Below, piece by piece: positions 54,587 to 62,450 of a stretch of DNA of 64,000 bases (position 1 is its first letter; every line of letters starts with the position of its first letter). The notes under the pieces were generated by a model. That model did not search any database, had not been told where the DNA came from, and saw nothing but the letters and a program-made list of their open reading frames with translations. Source of the DNA: Nitrospinae bacterium CG11_big_fil_rev_8_21_14_0_20_45_15 (lineage in GTDB: Bacteria > Nitrospinota > Nitrospinia > Nitrospinales > VA-1); assembly GCA_002787235.1 (NCBI GenBank), contig PCWG01000042.1, positions 274,110 to 338,109 on the forward strand, in the 5' to 3' direction. A program made the translations under genes and the position numbers.

Positions 54587-55246
54587 ATGACTAAATTTCT
54601 TTACTTGCACGGTTTTGCTTCCAGCCCGGATTCAAATAAAGCCAGGGCTTTTAAGCAAAAATTTTCAGATTTGAGCGTTCCATTGGAAATTGCTTCTCTG
54701 GATGGGGGCGATTTCAGAAACCTGACTCTTTCCAGCCAAATGAATATCGTGAATCAATATCTGGATCAATTCCCTGATGATCATTTTGCAGTGATAGGGA
54801 GCAGTATGGGTGGATATCTGGCGGCATTGGCGGCAAATTTAAGACCGGAAATTAAGGCCATTTACCTCATGGCACCCGGATTCAATTTCTTACAACGCTG
54901 GAAGACAAAATGGAAAGAGGGGGATGAGAACAATCCTCCTTGTGCAAAAGAGATAAAGGTTTTTCATTATGGTGTGAATGAATGGACTATCTTAAACTCA
55001 GGTATATTTGATGATGCCGAAAAGTGGGGGAAGGCTTCTTTGACAAGGGAGCTTCCTACTCGTATCGTGCATGGCATTCATGATGACACAGTTCCGATAG
55101 AAGTGTCTCGCCAGCATATCAGCCGTTTGAAGTCAGGAAGTTTGGTCGAATTGGATAGTGACCATGGTCTTTTATCTCATATCCAGTGGATAGTTGATGA
55201 CTGTGCTGATTTTTTTTTCAATAAACGGGATTGGCTTACAGTTTGA
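54587..55246 (+). CDS. YqiA-like alpha/beta-hydrolase
   Basis: 219-aa serine esterase of the YqiA (UPF0227) type. The oxyanion start 'YLHGFASSPDSNKA' and nucleophile 'IGSSMGGYLAA' are clear, with an acidic residue near 'HDDTVPIEVS' and the His in 'SDHGLL' completing a triad. E. coli YqiA hydrolyses palmitoyl-CoA and p-nitrophenyl esters; natural substrate unknown. 56 bases after ampG. Confidence 0.8.
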   Translation: MTKFLYLHGFASSPDSNKARAFKQKFSDLSVPLEIASLDGGDFRNLTLSSQMNIVNQYLDQFPDDHFAVIGSSMGGYLAALAANLRPEIKAIYLMAPGFNFLQRWKTKWKEGDENNPPCAKEIKVFHYGVNEWTILNSGIFDDAEKWGKASLTRELPTRIVHGIHDDTVPIEVSRQHISRLKSGSLVELDSDHGLLSHIQWIVDDCADFFFNKRDWLTV

Positions 55247-55373
55247 TTTCGGCTAGAATGTGCCTTCCTTGGCTATGTTTCAGGTAAGGTTAATGAGGAG
55301 AGTTTTTTGTGGGAAGAGGATGATTTTCTTTTTAAACCCACTATCGAGGGTTCGAATTTCGGATTAGTTGACG

Positions 55374-56060
55374 ATGAAAGCAAGCATCCTATTGGTGGAC
55401 GATGATCGAGAGCTTCTTTCTTTACTTGAGAGAAAACTGTCGGAAGAGGGATTTCGGGTTTCAACTGAAGAAAATGGCTCTCAGGCTTTGGACAGGATCA
55501 GGCGAAAGATGCCAGACCTGGTCATTCTGGATGTTAACATGCCAGATCTTAATGGTATGGAAATTTGCAAAGCGTTGAGGTCGGACGCGACAACTCAAAA
55601 TTTGCCTGTTATCATGCTGACGGCTCGTGACGATCAAATCGACCGGGTTCTTGGACTGGAATTTGGTGCGGATGATTACATCACCAAGCCCTTCAATGCA
55701 CGTGAACTTGTACTGCGTATAAAAAATGCATTGAGAAGGACTCCCGAAGCGATTCATCAAAAAGAAATTTACAAGCTTGGGAATTTACAGATAAATTTCA
55801 GCACTCATGAAGTCACCATCAAAAAAGAAAAGATTCCCCTCACTTTGACTGAATTCAAATTGCTTGAGAAGCTCATCGAGACTCCGGGCAAGGTTCAGTC
55901 CCGTTCCGTGTTACTGGATGAAATTTGGGAATATGGAGATGATGTATTGTCCCGGACTGTTGATACCCATGTGCAAAGACTGCGTTCCAAGTTGAAGGAT
56001 GCCGGCAAACACATCCAGACAGTTCGCGGCGTGGGGTATCATTTTGTAGAAAAGCAGTGA
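55374..56060 (+). CDS. OmpR/PhoB-family response regulator, orphan
   Basis: About 228 aa. I take ATG 55374 rather than the TTG two codons upstream. Receiver domain: 'ILLVDDDRELLSLLE' with acidic triad, phospho-acceptor D53 in 'LVILDVNMPDL', Thr in 'IMLTARDD' and Lys in 'DYITKPFNARELV'. Winged-helix output: 'LTEFKLLEKLIETPGKV', 'RTVDTHVQRLRSKL', 'TVRGVGYHF'. No histidine kinase is adjacent; the nearest in the window is the soluble DUF429 fusion 36 kb away. Confidence 0.9.
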   Translation: MKASILLVDDDRELLSLLERKLSEEGFRVSTEENGSQALDRIRRKMPDLVILDVNMPDLNGMEICKALRSDATTQNLPVIMLTARDDQIDRVLGLEFGADDYITKPFNARELVLRIKNALRRTPEAIHQKEIYKLGNLQINFSTHEVTIKKEKIPLTLTEFKLLEKLIETPGKVQSRSVLLDEIWEYGDDVLSRTVDTHVQRLRSKLKDAGKHIQTVRGVGYHFVEKQ

Positions 56061-56151
56061 TCGAATTATTTCAAAATATCTTCGCAACACTTTCCCCGCC
56101 TGAAACTAGCATCCCCCTTTTATTTCAAAATTTCACATCACGATATTGCTC

Positions 56152-56574
56152 TCATGATTCTCTCAATGGGATACTCAGAGAGGGTTCATCTAAAATGGTT
56201 CGTATGGTTGAACTCTTCAAAGTATCCTCCATCAGTTTCATGGAAAGGTTGATTTTCTTATGCAGTGCGCAAAGATTCGTTTTATGCGCACAAAGTTTCA
56301 GAGGACAACTTTCTATTTGTTTGAGGGGATCGACTGCATTGACAATCGTCCATAATGACAATTGGTCAACCGCATGGTTTAACAGGTAGCCGCCATGCAG
56401 ACCCCTTTGCGAGCGTACTACCGTTCCCTTGACCAAGGCATGTAAGACTTTTGATAAATAATGTTCTGGCACTTTTGTGATGACAGCGATTTGTGCTGTC
56501 GTCAAGGGCTTCCCTTCATTTTGAGCCAGGCACACGGCGGCCCTCAAGGCGTATTCTGCGGTTTGAGAAATCAT
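56152..56574 (-). CDS. Rrf2-family (NsrR-like) transcription regulator
   Basis: 140-aa Rrf2 protein. The winged helix is 'TAEYALRAAVCLAQNEGKPL', 'TTAQIAVITKVPEHYLSKVL', 'LRGLHGGYLL-like RGLHGGYLLN'. Three Cys in 'SCPLKLCAHKTNLCALH' can hold an iron-sulfur cluster as in NsrR (spacing CX4CX6C). It is divergent from the haemoglobin gene, whose promoter lies between them, so it probably represses the NO-detoxification genes and senses NO through the cluster. Naming it NsrR is inference from the context. Confidence 0.85.
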   Translation of the reverse strand: MISQTAEYALRAAVCLAQNEGKPLTTAQIAVITKVPEHYLSKVLHALVKGTVVRSQRGLHGGYLLNHAVDQLSLWTIVNAVDPLKQIESCPLKLCAHKTNLCALHKKINLSMKLMEDTLKSSTIRTILDEPSLSIPLRES

Positions 56575-56599
56575 AATCGTATAACCCGATAAAAAGATA

Positions 56600-56655
56600 T
56601 TGACATCTATAATAGCAGGTTGTATCTTTAAATCAATTAAAAGATAAGTTTATCT
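56600..56655 (+). promoter_or_regulatory. Promoter and palindromic operator of NO-module
   Basis: TTGACA (56600-56605), 17 bases, TATCTT (56623-56628) form a good sigma-70 promoter toward the haemoglobin gene. Near the expected start site lies the perfect inverted repeat AGATAA-GT-TTATCT (56642-56655), and a further AAAGATAT occurs at 56593. AAGAT-type half-sites are typical of NsrR operators (AAGATGYATTT), so this is the likely Rrf2 binding region. Confidence 0.5.
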
Positions 56656-56692
56656 GTTTGTCTCTTTATTGGATTTATGGGAAAGGCGAATC

Positions 56693-57124
56693 ATGCGAGA
56701 TGCGGAAGTGTTGGCAAGGCAGAAAGGCGATATCCGATCAGAAGAAAACATTCGTTGGATGGTCGACTCATTTTACAGTAAGGCGAGGGACGATGATTTG
56801 ATCGGTCCCATTTTTGATGAGGCGATCAGCGATTGGGAGAAACATCTGCCAACGATGTATCGGTTTTGGGGAAGACTTCTTTTAGGTGTAGAAAACTATT
56901 ATGGGAATCCACTGCAGAAACATTTTCCTTTGCCTCTGGATCAAACTCATTTTAGCAGATGGATTGAATTGTTTGTTTCGACCATTGACGAAAATTTCTC
57001 AGGACCCAAAGCGGAAGCCGCCAAAAAGTTGGCTCAAAATATAGCGGGAACCTTTCAGTTGCGGTTGGGGATTTGCACTGAAAGTGATGAATGGATCAAA
57101 CCTGGAAGAATATTGGAGAAATAA
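56693..57124 (+). CDS. Group III truncated haemoglobin
   Basis: About 143 aa from ATG 56693; GGGAAAGG lies 8 bases before it, so the TTG at 56669 listed in the track is unlikely. Helices match group III truncated globins: 'IRWMVDSFYSKARDDDLIGP' (B/C helices), 'HLPTMYRFWGRLLLG' (E helix region), 'HFPLPLDQTHFSRWIELF' with the proximal His. These bind O2/NO in NO detoxification and sulfur or microaerobic metabolism. It is followed by the RIC gene with one base between (stop/start separated by 1 base), clearly one operon. Confidence 0.85.
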   Translation: MRDAEVLARQKGDIRSEENIRWMVDSFYSKARDDDLIGPIFDEAISDWEKHLPTMYRFWGRLLLGVENYYGNPLQKHFPLPLDQTHFSRWIELFVSTIDENFSGPKAEAAKKLAQNIAGTFQLRLGICTESDEWIKPGRILEK

Positions 57125-57125
57125 A

Positions 57126-57845
57126 ATGAACACATCGAAACTGACTACAGGAAGTAAAGTTTGTGAATTTGTAAATAATAATCCCGATCATGTGATTCAA
57201 ATTCTAAACGAACTGGACATTGATTTTTGTTGTGGTGGGTTTAAGACCTTGGAACGGGCCTGTACTGAGAAGGGGTTGAATCCCGAACTGGTACTCAAAA
57301 AACTCTGTGCGGATACGACTGAGCAAAATCATTTAGTAGATTGGGCTCAATTGAGTCTTTCTGAACTTGTTGAACACATAGTCAGTTTGCATCATGAATA
57401 TTTGAATAAGACACTTCCTCAATTGAACGGTTTGATGGATAAGGTGATTCAAGCGCATGAAAAAAATCATCCAGAGTTGATAGAACTCAAAAAACTGGTT
57501 CTGGCTTTGAAGGTGGATTTGGAACCTCATATGCTCAAAGAGGAAAGAATTTTATTTCCAATGATTAAAAATATGGATGCAAGTCTGGAGTCGGAGACAG
57601 CCATGTGCAGTTCGGTGACAGGCCCGATACGCGTCATGATGGCAGACCACGAAAATGTGGGCATGCTTCTCGAAAAAATTAAAATGCTGACGAATGGCTA
57701 CACGCCTCCCGAAGATGCCTGCGAGACCTATAAGTTTCTTTTTAAAACTTTGAAAGAAATCGAATCCGACACGCATTTGCATGTTTATAAAGAAAATAAT
57801 CTTCTTTTCCCTGAGGCTTTGAATCAAGGCACACAGGCTATATGA
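57126..57845 (+). CDS. RIC/ScdA-type di-iron iron-sulfur repair protein
   Basis: 239 aa from ATG 57126, with GGAGAAA about 4 bases before; the track start lies inside the preceding gene. DUF542 N-terminal domain with C35-C36 in 'DFCCGGF', then a hemerythrin-like four-helix bundle: 'SLHHEYLNKTLPQL', 'EPHMLKEERILFPM', 'MADHENVGMLLEKI', 'DTHLHVYKENNLLFP' supply the di-iron His/Glu ligands. Such YtfE/ScdA proteins repair iron-sulfur clusters damaged by NO or peroxide. Second gene of the Rrf2-controlled module. Confidence 0.9.
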   Translation: MNTSKLTTGSKVCEFVNNNPDHVIQILNELDIDFCCGGFKTLERACTEKGLNPELVLKKLCADTTEQNHLVDWAQLSLSELVEHIVSLHHEYLNKTLPQLNGLMDKVIQAHEKNHPELIELKKLVLALKVDLEPHMLKEERILFPMIKNMDASLESETAMCSSVTGPIRVMMADHENVGMLLEKIKMLTNGYTPPEDACETYKFLFKTLKEIESDTHLHVYKENNLLFPEALNQGTQAI

Positions 57846-57852
57846 GCCAATA

Positions 57853-58650
57853 CTAAACTTGGAGACACTGCGCCTTAGCCGCGATCTGTAGCCAGGCATC
57901 CGCCAGTTGTGTTGTCCAACCTGCGGCCGCTGATGCTGTTCCGATTTGGTCCTGGCGGATTTCGATCATGACGCTGGGCAAGCGGTGCACCTCACCATGG
58001 AACGGAATCGTGTAGTCGATTTGGTCATCAATTGCGTAGGGTTGATTGTCACCCACCTCAGCATCCACTCTCTCAGCGAGAGCTCTGAGCATGAGCCGGG
58101 CAAGCCGCGGGTCACGTCCGTAGCATACACCGACTGGCCAAGGTCGAAGCAGGCCATTGAGAACGGGTGTAAAGCTGTGAATGCTGAGCAATAGTGTGCT
58201 GGATTGGGAACGGTTTTCAAGAAGTTTGCTGATGGCAAGATGATAAGGTTCAAACAGTTCTTTGCGGCGACGGGCTTTTTGTTCCTGCCCAAGTCCCTGG
58301 TTACCCGGGATCGATATCCCCGCACTTTGTTCTGGAATGGATTCCGCGCTTGATGGTGACCTGTTGCAGTCGATAACCAGACGCGAATAGCCACACAATA
58401 CCAGCGGCGCATCGAGACGGGCTGAAAGGCCACGTGCCACTACTGCTGCACCCGGATCCCAGGCAATATGTTCTGCCAACTGTATCGGATCCAAGCCTAG
58501 ATTGCCAAGCCGGCGTGGCACAAGGTTGGAAGCGTGATCGCAGAGAAGGATCGTATTGTTACGTCCTCCCGCATTTATTATTTCAACTGGAGGAGGCTCT
58601 TCAGGGTCCAGTAGTAACTTTGACGCATTGGTGACATTGGAACCTGTCAT
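57853..58650 (-). CDS. N-formylglutamate amidohydrolase family protein
   Basis: 265-aa FGase-fold protein. Motifs: 'ILLCDHASNLVP', 'EHIAWDPGAAVVARGLS', 'LVIDCNRSP', 'LLSIHSFTPVL' and 'YAIDDQIDYTIPFHGE', including the zinc-region His residues. The name covers enzymes that hydrolyse formylglutamate and homologues with unknown substrates; with no histidine-degradation gene nearby, a true HutG role is unlikely. The two-gene block 57853-59515 is GC-richer than its surroundings (sample lines 32/60 versus 24/60 G+C), suggesting acquisition. Convergent with RIC, 49 bases after the transglutaminase gene. Confidence 0.85.
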   Translation of the reverse strand: MTGSNVTNASKLLLDPEEPPPVEIINAGGRNNTILLCDHASNLVPRRLGNLGLDPIQLAEHIAWDPGAAVVARGLSARLDAPLVLCGYSRLVIDCNRSPSSAESIPEQSAGISIPGNQGLGQEQKARRRKELFEPYHLAISKLLENRSQSSTLLLSIHSFTPVLNGLLRPWPVGVCYGRDPRLARLMLRALAERVDAEVGDNQPYAIDDQIDYTIPFHGEVHRLPSVMIEIRQDQIGTASAAAGWTTQLADAWLQIAAKAQCLQV

Positions 58651-58699
58651 CTCGAATCGCTCCGGGCTGGATGACGATTGTGAATTACTTGCCTTGTCA

Positions 58700-59515
58700 T
58701 CAGTATTGCTCCTTTATCTCATCTGTACGCACCATAAAGCTCTTGAGTATATTAAGACCAAAGGCGTTGCTGATAGAGACATCGGCCGCATCACGACCGC
58801 GGGCAATCAGCACACGACCTATGCGCCTCTCATTATTCCGGGGATCAAAGATGTGCCAGCGTCCCCCAAGGTAGACCTCAAACCAGGCCACGAAATCCAT
58901 CGGCGCATCAGGAGGAGGAATATTGATGTCGCCCAAGTAACCCGTGCAGTAACGTGCTGGAATGTTCATGCATCGGCAGAATGTAATGGCAAGATGGGCG
59001 TAATCACGACAAACACCGGATCGATCATTGAAGGCTTCCCATGCCGACTTCGTGGAGCGGGCGTGCTCATAACCAAAAACAATGTGTTGATTAACAAAAT
59101 CACAGATAGCCTGGACGCGTCCCCATCCTGTGGGCGAATTTTGGAACAGGTCCCAGGCCACCTCGGACAGCAGGTCGGTTTCGCAATACCGGCTTCCCAG
59201 GAGGAATACCAGAGTCTCCTCGGGAAGTTCTTGCACCAAGTGCTGATGCGCCTCGGGGGTAACCATATCGATTTCGCCGCTATCGTTTATGACTGCGTCG
59301 GTGGAGATTCGGATGTCACCCTGTGGGGCAACGATCCGGCTACACCAGTTGCCGAAACCATCGCGGTAGCCCTTAATCGGTGTGGACGGGCTGGTGATAA
59401 TGTGATCTGGAATAACCAGATCGGATACGCGGGAGTAATGGACGTTCAACGTCAGAATCATGGGTGTTGGCTGTGGGCAGGTGTAAATTAACTCGTATCC
59501 GATACGGATCTGCAT
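58700..59515 (-). CDS. Transglutaminase-like protein, His position substituted
   Basis: 271-aa cytoplasmic protein. The N-terminal beta-rich part is of the Bact_transglu_N type. The papain-like core has the Cys in 'GVCRDYAHLAITFC', then 'NIPARYCTGYLGDI' and 'FVAWFEVYLGGRWHIFDPR' with the Asp. The residue before 'AWFEVYL', usually the catalytic His, is Val, which I confirmed from the bases (GTG). Some members of this subfamily also lack His there, so it may be a subfamily trait. It is paired with the FGase gene, a pairing that recurs with ATP-grasp/alpha-E genes elsewhere, but those partners are absent here. AAGAGA precedes the ATG. Confidence 0.82.
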   Translation of the reverse strand: MQIRIGYELIYTCPQPTPMILTLNVHYSRVSDLVIPDHIITSPSTPIKGYRDGFGNWCSRIVAPQGDIRISTDAVINDSGEIDMVTPEAHQHLVQELPEETLVFLLGSRYCETDLLSEVAWDLFQNSPTGWGRVQAICDFVNQHIVFGYEHARSTKSAWEAFNDRSGVCRDYAHLAITFCRCMNIPARYCTGYLGDINIPPPDAPMDFVAWFEVYLGGRWHIFDPRNNERRIGRVLIARGRDAADVSISNAFGLNILKSFMVRTDEIKEQY

Positions 59516-59940
59516 TTGGGTCTCTTTTTAGATACACGATGAAAAGGTAACCGTAGTGACACTTGTTAATCACGGCGGGTGATAGTTTGCAGGCAGATGA
59601 ATCAAGTTTTCGGTTCGGGGATCCAAACATCCTTAATCAGACAGCCACTCAATTCGAATTGTTGCTTATTTCAGAATATAGAATATTTTATATGATAACC
59701 CGAGATTGCCCATATAACTATAAAATTCATAGAAAGTTATCTTACATAAGGCAAACCTTAATCTGTCTTTATTAGACGAACCTCACCAGTCATGAACCAG
59801 ATATTTTATGATGAAATATTCTGTCAGGAATGAGCGAAGTTATTGCTAAGATCCCAAGTTTATGGGATCATTCTAAAAATTTAGGAGATAGAAAACTCTA
59901 AAGCGTAAATTTTTCTTATGTGCAAAAGGGGAGGTGTAAA
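59516..59940. other. 425-base gene-free stretch
   Basis: AT-rich sequence between the GC-rich pair and the CBS gene, probably the border of the acquired block. It contains the hairpin at 59850-59869 and the leader with GGGGAGG before the CBS start. The ORFs listed here are short and unlike any family I know. Confidence 0.55.
59850..59869. repeat. Hairpin upstream of CBS gene
   Basis: GATCCCA-AGTTTA-TGGGATC, 7-base perfect arms and a 6-base loop, 71 bases before the CBS start. It is followed by an A/T-rich run (ATTCTAAAAATTT), so it could be a leader stem or attenuator. Confidence 0.4.
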
Positions 59941-60336
59941 GTGAATAAAGTTGGTGAACATATGTGTACACGTATTTACTCAATAAAACATGACGGGTAC
60001 GCTTATGAAGCTGTCGATGAAATGTATAAAAACAAGGTCAGTGCTCTTTTAGTCGAGAAAGATGGTGAGTATGTTGGAATCATCACCAAAACGGACTGGA
60101 TGCATCTCAATTTAAAAGGCGAATGCGATCCCAGAGCCGTAACAATCGCCTCTTTGATGACTAAAATTTCCAATACCATTGATGAGAAGCAAACCGTTGC
60201 CGAAGCGGGTGCCATTGTAGAGAAACATGGGATCAGGCATATTCCTGTGACACGGAATGGAAAAATAGTAGGTATGTTTTCAGTAAAAGATTTGGAAAAT
60301 TACTATTTAAAATTGCACAATAAAACGAATTTCTAA
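59941..60336 (+). CDS. Two-CBS-domain protein
   Basis: 131 aa from GTG 59941, where GGGGAGG sits 6 bases upstream; the track start seven codons earlier overlaps that site. Two CBS motifs: residues about 5-60 ('YEAVDEMYKNKVSALLVEKD', 'GIITKTDWMHL') and 70-128 ('EAGAIVEKHGIRHIPVTRNG', 'VGMFSVKDLENYYL'). CBS pairs bind adenine nucleotides and regulate partners. The 29-base gap to the globin-PsiE gene suggests a two-gene unit in which CBS may report energy state. Confidence 0.85.
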   Translation: MNKVGEHMCTRIYSIKHDGYAYEAVDEMYKNKVSALLVEKDGEYVGIITKTDWMHLNLKGECDPRAVTIASLMTKISNTIDEKQTVAEAGAIVEKHGIRHIPVTRNGKIVGMFSVKDLENYYLKLHNKTNF

Positions 60337-60365
60337 TAAGCAAATCACCAAGTAAAGGCGTTTCT

Positions 60366-61304
60366 ATGGATTCATCGAGTGAAAATGATTATTCGGCGTT
60401 AAAGGCACACTATCATTTTACAGAGGAAGATGAAGAACGCTTGCTTGCTTTGAAGCCCTTTCTTGAAGCTTCTGTTGAAGATTTTTTAACAGGATTCTAT
60501 GAATTTATCTGGGGATTCGGCAAGACGGCAGAATTTCTTAAAGATGAAGAAGTGGTCAGTCGGCACCGTGGAAAGATTCGCGAATGGTATTTGGATCTCT
60601 TCAATGGGACCTACAAACTCACCTATTTTCGAAAACTTTACAAGATAGGTGAGTTGCATGTTCGGTTGGGTCTGCCAACGCATTATGTCAATGCGGCGTT
60701 CAACTACGTTCGTGTTTTCACCTTGGGACGTATTCATAGAAGTTACACCGGAAAAGGTGATTTGACAGATGATCTCAAATCAGTTGAGAGAATTCTCGAT
60801 ATCAATCTGGACGTCTTGACCAGCTCCTACCGTCAGGAAGAAGTGGGCCGTTTCCTATCCCTTTCCAGTATTGAAAAGACATTATTGGGCCTGCTTAAAA
60901 GGGCCAGCTCCTATTTTAATTACTTGTTGGCGAGTGCTCTGGTAATGGTAGCGGTATTTGCGGTAGGCTTGTTTGGTTACGATGTGTATTTACTGACTTC
61001 TGGAAAAAACTCTGTGGAAGAGGGGATACTGACCATCCTGGGTAGTTTGCTTATTTTGTGGGCCGCGATCGAGCTGATTCATCAAGAGATCAGCCATCTG
61101 CGGGGAGGAGGGTTTGCTCTTGAAGTATTTATTACCCTTGCCATTGCCGCTTTGATTCGAAAAATATTGATATTTTCTCTTTCCCCGGCGAAGTCAGTGG
61201 ATGTTTTAATGTACGGGGTTTTGGTACTTTGTTTGAGTGTTTCTTATTGGTTGATCACTCAAAAATCTAAAAAGAAGATAAAAGAAGACTCGATTATTCT
61301 TTGA
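60366..61304 (+). CDS. Globin-coupled sensor fused to PsiE-like membrane domain
   Basis: 312-aa protein. Residues 1-160 form a protoglobin-type sensor: 'FTEEDEERLLALKPFLE', and the proximal His H98 in 'IGELHVRLGLPTHYVNAAF', a strong globin-coupled-sensor signature. From about residue 185 there are four membrane helices ('LASALVMVAVFAVGLFGYDV', 'ILTILGSLLILWAAIELI', 'FALEVFITLAIAALIRKILI', 'MYGVLVLCLSVSYWLIT') matching the PsiE/phosphate-starvation family. Signalling globins usually carry kinase, cyclase or chemotaxis outputs, so a PsiE output is unusual. CBS gene directly upstream; NO-module 2.5 kb upstream. Confidence 0.78.
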   Translation: MDSSSENDYSALKAHYHFTEEDEERLLALKPFLEASVEDFLTGFYEFIWGFGKTAEFLKDEEVVSRHRGKIREWYLDLFNGTYKLTYFRKLYKIGELHVRLGLPTHYVNAAFNYVRVFTLGRIHRSYTGKGDLTDDLKSVERILDINLDVLTSSYRQEEVGRFLSLSSIEKTLLGLLKRASSYFNYLLASALVMVAVFAVGLFGYDVYLLTSGKNSVEEGILTILGSLLILWAAIELIHQEISHLRGGGFALEVFITLAIAALIRKILIFSLSPAKSVDVLMYGVLVLCLSVSYWLITQKSKKKIKEDSIIL

Positions 61305-61342
61305 AAGTTGTCAGTGGCAATAACCGGATAAAGTCATTTTTC

Positions 61343-62302
61343 TCAGGAGTGGCCAACACAGGCAAGATATTCCATGATTTTTTGCAAATGTGCCGGTGTG
61401 TTTTCATAGACCGTTTCAAAATCTTCCACACTCAAGGCGACTCGGTTGCCCTGCTTGATAAGACCATAAGTCAGCGAAGCGGCAGTGCTTATCGCGTGTT
61501 CCAGGGCAGGGCCGGCTAAATCCAGACCTGTCACAGGGTCATTCAAGTTCAACGCTATTTTAAAGGTTTGTGTTTTTTCCTCACAAAATACCTTCACCCT
61601 CAAGTCCCCCGTTTTTGCTGAAGATTTCCAATGGATTTGTGCAAGAGAATCTCCTTCTCTGAATTCCCGTATCGACAGCAATTCACCCTCTGTAGAAATT
61701 GAGATTCCTTCAGTCTTCTCCAAGTCACCCAGACGAGGCAAAGGAATTTCCTTGATTTCCGGATAGACCAGGGCCGTCAAATGCAGAGGAATTTCCTGAG
61801 ATTTGATGAAAAAACCAAAAGGAAAGCTTGTGGCGATTCGACAGTGGTCGATTTCCAGAGGACCTCTTTGTGAGGCTTTGAGAAAAACAGATTTTGTGTG
61901 TGTCGATTGAGGTGGCAGGTAAAACAGATTGATATCCTGTTCCAGATTTACTGCATTCTCAACGAAAAAAAAACGCAAGGCATAGGAACCCATTTTTTTC
62001 TTTTTGTTCGAAATTTTTAAATTCAGTGCCACGGAACCGTTGGCGTAAAATGAGGGGGGAAGTTGGCCTGTTACTTCGATTTTTCTTAAAGTCCATTCAG
62101 AAAGTATTCCAGAAACAGCGATAAAACTGCAACACATTGCAAGAATCAAGTACAGCAGATTGTTTCCTGTATTGATTGCTCCGAAGCCAACGCCCAACAT
62201 GAGAAGAACGAAACCGCCGCCCTCCCGCGTATGTTGCAGGGTCTTGCCAAAAAGACTTATGGTGAAGATTGTTTTATAGGGAGCATTCGGGCGGTTATTC
62301 AT
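61343..62302 (-). CDS. DUF58 domain protein
   Basis: About 319 aa from ATG 62302 (the listed TTG five codons earlier has no ribosome site). Two N-terminal membrane helices (about 30-70, 'GGGFVLLMLGVGFGAINTGN' onward) precede a beta-rich region and the DUF58 core: 'REFREGDSLAQIHWKSSA' (Y/F-x-x-G-D-x-x-x-x-I-x-W), von Willebrand-like fold. DUF58 proteins commonly accompany MoxR ATPases and transglutaminases, here a transglutaminase fusion directly upstream (133 bases). No MoxR gene is visible. Confidence 0.82.
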   Translation of the reverse strand: MNNRPNAPYKTIFTISLFGKTLQHTREGGGFVLLMLGVGFGAINTGNNLLYLILAMCCSFIAVSGILSEWTLRKIEVTGQLPPSFYANGSVALNLKISNKKKKMGSYALRFFFVENAVNLEQDINLFYLPPQSTHTKSVFLKASQRGPLEIDHCRIATSFPFGFFIKSQEIPLHLTALVYPEIKEIPLPRLGDLEKTEGISISTEGELLSIREFREGDSLAQIHWKSSAKTGDLRVKVFCEEKTQTFKIALNLNDPVTGLDLAGPALEHAISTAASLTYGLIKQGNRVALSVEDFETVYENTPAHLQKIMEYLACVGHS

Positions 62303-62366
62303 GGCGGATGACTGCAACGGCTTACATTAGGGAGAATGGAGTATTCTATATATAGACTAGCAGAAA

Positions 62367-62404
62367 GCTCCGGCAAGAAACTCAAAAAAATTTATTGCCG
62401 GAGC
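62367..62404 (-). terminator. Hairpin between amidotransferase-transglutaminase and DUF58 genes
   Basis: Arms GCTCCGGCAA (62367-62376) and TTGCCGGAGC (62395-62404) are perfect 10-base complements with an 18-base AT-rich loop. It follows the fusion gene by 46 bases on the minus strand, where TTTCTG comes next. It may partly terminate before DUF58 or be a stem in the operon transcript. Confidence 0.45.
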
Positions 62405-62450
62405 CTATCTATAAATGTGCGGGGAACCCGATTAGACGTGATACGTCAAT

